DNA from: Hydrogenophaga sp. NFH-34
GTDB lineage: Bacteria; Pseudomonadota; Gammaproteobacteria; Burkholderiales; Burkholderiaceae_C
Length of the DNA stretch: 64,000 bases
Assembly (NCBI RefSeq): GCF_021401345.1
Contig: NZ_JACBGE010000027.1
Location: 1-64,000 of the forward strand
Direction: 5' to 3'
Shown here: positions 62,195 through 64,000 of the stretch, piece after piece
Position numbering within the stretch: position 1 is the stretch's first letter
Layout: each line of letters begins with the position of its first letter
The notes under the pieces: generated by a model
What the model saw: the letters and a program-made list of their open reading frames with translations, nothing else
Databases searched by the model: none
What the model was told of the DNA's origin: nothing
Position numbers and translations under genes: made by a program

Positions 62195-62541
62195 TTGGGC
62201 GCTGCCCCGGTGGGGATTTCCGCGTGATCGACTTCGACGATGTGGCCTGGGCCGGCATCGAACAGCACGAAAAATTCGCCTTTGGGCTTCTTGAAGCTCA
62301 GGGTGGAGTCTTTGCCCAGCTTGCCCGCCGCCAGCACCTTGTCGTCATAGCCGACCACGTCAAGCTTGACCCCCGGCGCCAGACTGCCGTCGGAAAATCC
62401 CCCGCGGCAGACGATGGTGTCGGCCGACACCTGCTTGCATTCGATCACCGGGTTGTGCGCCCAGGCCGCACTGCCCGCCAGCAGCACCATTCCCACCAGG
62501 GTCTGTCCGGCCCAGCGGGCGCTCTGATTCCTACGGTTCAT
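62191..62541 (-). CDS. Small exported protein (FpvJ-like position)
   Basis: 116 residues with a signal peptide (WAGQTLVGMVLLAGSAAWAH) and a mature part with two cysteines (VIECKQVSADTIVCRGGFSD), then KLDVVGYDDKVLAAGKLGKD and EFFVLFDAGPGHIVEVDHAE. The second half resembles a small beta-sandwich and the last block contains His and Asp that could bind metal. I do not recognise a named family. ATG at 62541 is chosen for the signal peptide. Confidence 0.72.
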   Translation of the reverse strand: MNRRNQSARWAGQTLVGMVLLAGSAAWAHNPVIECKQVSADTIVCRGGFSDGSLAPGVKLDVVGYDDKVLAAGKLGKDSTLSFKKPKGEFFVLFDAGPGHIVEVDHAEIPTGAAPK

Positions 62542-62542
62542 G

Positions 62543-63364
62543 TCATTTCCCTTCTCGTGCGGTAAACCAGGCCACCGTCGCCGGTGACACATCCCCCATG
62601 CGCACCGATGTCTGGTGCGTATCGCCGTTCTTGCCCACCACCGTGAGCCACAGTTCACTGTCTGCCGTGGTGTTGGCCGGCAACTGGATCAAGACCGATC
62701 GGTCCCAGCGCATCCCCCCCAGCACGATGCCCGGCGCGCGCAGCGAACGCGGCTTGTTCACTTTCAAGTAAGCGGCGCGAATCTGTTCATCGCACTCGGA
62801 ACAGAAGCGCACGTGGTAGGACTTCATGGGGATGTCCATGGCCACCAGTTCGGGCACACGCTGTTCGCTCTCGGCCAGGCGAAACGTCCATGGCCCCACC
62901 TGGCCGGCAACCGCGTCGTCCCGCATCAGCGGCTTCACCGAGGTGGCCGCCAGCGCCAGCCCATAGACGACCGGGACGGCGGCCAGCAGCGCCAGCACCG
63001 TCCAGCGCCGGCGCGCACCCATGGGCACAGGGGACAACGTTGGCTCACCCTTCTTGGGCTGGCGCGCATGATGCGCACGAGCGGTTGGCTGCCAAGGCCA
63101 TTTGGGCAGTCCAAACACCAGCGCCAGCGCCGCAATGCTCAGCCAACCCAGCCAGAGTGCGATGCCCACACCCACGTCCATGTAGGTGATACCCAGCGCC
63201 AGCGAAAGCGCCAGCAGCCCCCACCCCACCGCGCGCGCCACATGCCGAACCGGCGGCGCCGGCAAACGCCGCAGCAGGTGTTCTGCATGGCGCTCCGTCG
63301 CCAGGGCCAGTGCAAAGAACCCGAGCACGCTGATCACCAGAATCGTCAGGTGCACAGCCATCAT
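62543..63364 (-). CDS. DUF3325-like membrane protein with a periplasmic extension
   Basis: 273 residues. The first 95 residues form a three-helix DUF3325 unit (LTILVISVLGFFALALATER, HVARAVGWGLLALSLALG, LWLGWLSIAALALVFGLPKW). A further helix (WTVLALLAAVPVVYGLALAA) leads to a periplasmic domain with a CSECDE motif and GGMRWDRSVLIQLPANTTAD. The CxxC pair suggests redox or metal handling. DUF3325 proteins are usually about 100 residues and sit next to siderophore receptors, so this looks like a fusion. Overlaps the DUF3649 gene by 4 nt. Confidence 0.78.
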   Translation of the reverse strand: MMAVHLTILVISVLGFFALALATERHAEHLLRRLPAPPVRHVARAVGWGLLALSLALGITYMDVGVGIALWLGWLSIAALALVFGLPKWPWQPTARAHHARQPKKGEPTLSPVPMGARRRWTVLALLAAVPVVYGLALAATSVKPLMRDDAVAGQVGPWTFRLAESEQRVPELVAMDIPMKSYHVRFCSECDEQIRAAYLKVNKPRSLRAPGIVLGGMRWDRSVLIQLPANTTADSELWLTVVGKNGDTHQTSVRMGDVSPATVAWFTAREGK

Positions 63365-63675
63365 GCCGCCCCCCCACTCTTGAGCCACCAGGCCAGCATC
63401 GAGAGCACCAGCGTGCCGAGGACCATGCCTGCCCAGGCCCGCTTGAGGCTGGATGTGTGGATCACCCAGATCACCGCCACGGTGTAGATCGCAAAACTCA
63501 GCATGGTGGCCCACAGGACGGCCTGGGCTTTGGGAGCCGGCCAAAGCAGGCTCAGCAGAACCGTGGCGGCCGAGGCCAGCGCGTACCCCCCGAGGGCGGC
63601 CGCAGCGACCCGCGAAGCCACTCGCCAGCGGTAGCCCGCGGTGAGCACCCCTTTCTTGGCCATGGTCGTGCTCAT
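63361..63675 (-). CDS. DUF3649-family small membrane protein
   Basis: 104 residues with three hydrophobic segments (VAAAALGGYALASAATVLLS, AQAVLWATMLSFAIYTVAVI, AWAGMVLGTLVLSMLAWWLK) and the family feature YRWRVASRVAAAALGGYAL. DUF3649 proteins are inner-membrane proteins usually encoded with PepSY-TM and DUF3325 proteins beside siderophore receptors. ATG at 63675 overlaps the PepSY gene stop; ATG at 63663 is an alternative. Confidence 0.82.
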   Translation of the reverse strand: MSTTMAKKGVLTAGYRWRVASRVAAAALGGYALASAATVLLSLLWPAPKAQAVLWATMLSFAIYTVAVIWVIHTSSLKRAWAGMVLGTLVLSMLAWWLKSGGAA

Positions 63676-64000
63676 GCCGCCCCCTCTTCCAGCGCCGTGC
63701 CAGCCATGGGGACAGGCTGGGGTCGGGCCGGCACGGTCAACCGGCGCTGCACCTTCACCGCCATCATGGCCAACAAGGCAGCCATGCCCCACATCGTCAG
63801 GTCGAAACCCGCCAGCACCCAATCGCCAGCCGGCAGCGTCTTGCCCAGGTGCTTGTCGGTGGTCAGCGCATTCAGCACGGGCACCAGGGCGTAGGCAGCG
63901 CAACTGCCCCACAGCAATTCGACCCAGGCGCGCGCCAGCGGCCTCGACAACGCATAGAACAGTGCGCCCAGCCAGACGGCAAACAGGCTGTGAAATTCCC
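63672..64000 (-). CDS. PepSY-associated membrane protein, C-terminal part (FpvG-like; runs off right edge)
   Basis: The frame enters from the right edge as EFHSLFAVWLGALFYALSRP and ends at 63672, giving 108 visible residues. Hydrophobic segments around VELLWGSCAAYALVPVLNAL and VLAGFDLTMWGMAALLAMMA match the last helices of PepSY-TM iron-uptake proteins, which include the FpvG-type reductases of siderophore iron release. The conserved N-terminal histidines and PepSY domain lie outside the window. It overlaps the DUF3649 gene by 4 nt. Confidence 0.75.
   Translation of the reverse strand, partial: EFHSLFAVWLGALFYALSRPLARAWVELLWGSCAAYALVPVLNALTTDKHLGKTLPAGDWVLAGFDLTMWGMAALLAMMAVKVQRRLTVPARPQPVPMAGTALEEGAA

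Overview
The window is GC-rich and reads like the chromosome of a betaproteobacterium of the Comamonadaceae (Hydrogenophaga/Acidovorax type). The pointers are the PhaZ depolymerase, the DUF4148 and Bug-family proteins, the glnA - small exported protein - ntrB - ntrC order, and a GC-palindromic intergenic repeat with a CCCCCCGAGGGGG core (three copies). No rRNA, tRNA, CRISPR array, prophage or insertion sequence was seen. Most same-strand neighbours touch or overlap by 1-4 nt, so several long operons can be read directly.

1-31.5 kb is mostly core metabolism: an MFS permease and aroC, a cupin, a glutathione S-transferase, phaZ, a lipoprotein, a CBS-pair protein, a metY-type sulfhydrylase followed by an alpha/beta-hydrolase and a cytochrome P450, a YihY membrane protein, a flavin 2-hydroxyacid dehydrogenase, thyA, an EamA permease, folA and an exonuclease III gene. 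Then comes the nitrogen-control locus glnA - DUF4124 protein - ntrB - ntrC. It has a sigma-54 promoter match and NtrC-like sites upstream of glnA, and a factor-independent terminator just after it. A small-gene region follows: a CinA-N-like protein, an EI24 protein, a DUF2726-like protein, a pseudouridine synthase, an acetoacetate-decarboxylase-like protein with an AraC regulator, a triple-repeat DUF4148 protein, and a decayed xdhC fragment beside a LysR regulator.

31.5-50.7 kb is catabolic. A twelve-gene minus-strand unit (42472 down to 31580) carries a complete branched-chain-amino-acid-type ABC importer (substrate-binding protein, LivG, LivF, LivH, LivM), a Bug-type binding protein, two beta-hydroxyacid dehydrogenases, an aldehyde dehydrogenase, a metallo-beta-lactamase-fold hydrolase, an alpha/beta-hydrolase and a small SCP2-like protein. 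Beside it lie an AbrB-type membrane protein, an MmgE/PrpD protein, and a plus-strand set made of an acyl-CoA dehydrogenase, an ADP-forming acyl-CoA synthetase, a hydrolase and a PcaF-type thiolase. Together they look like uptake and CoA-dependent breakdown of an organic acid that cannot be named from sequence alone.

50.7-64 kb is one minus-strand supercluster of at least 16 genes, running off the right edge. In transcription order it encodes: a PepSY-type membrane protein (partial), a DUF3649 protein, a DUF3325 protein, a small exported protein, a DUF6162-like protein, a metal-ABC importer framed by two different binding proteins, a DUF4198 protein, a MacA-MacB-NodT tripartite exporter, and TonB-ExbB-ExbD. 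The first half resembles the Pseudomonas fpvGHJK-fpvCDEF genes for releasing iron from pyoverdine in the periplasm. The exporter resembles PvdRT-OpmQ. I infer a self-contained metallophore import, metal-release and recycling locus, and consider it the most interesting part of the window.
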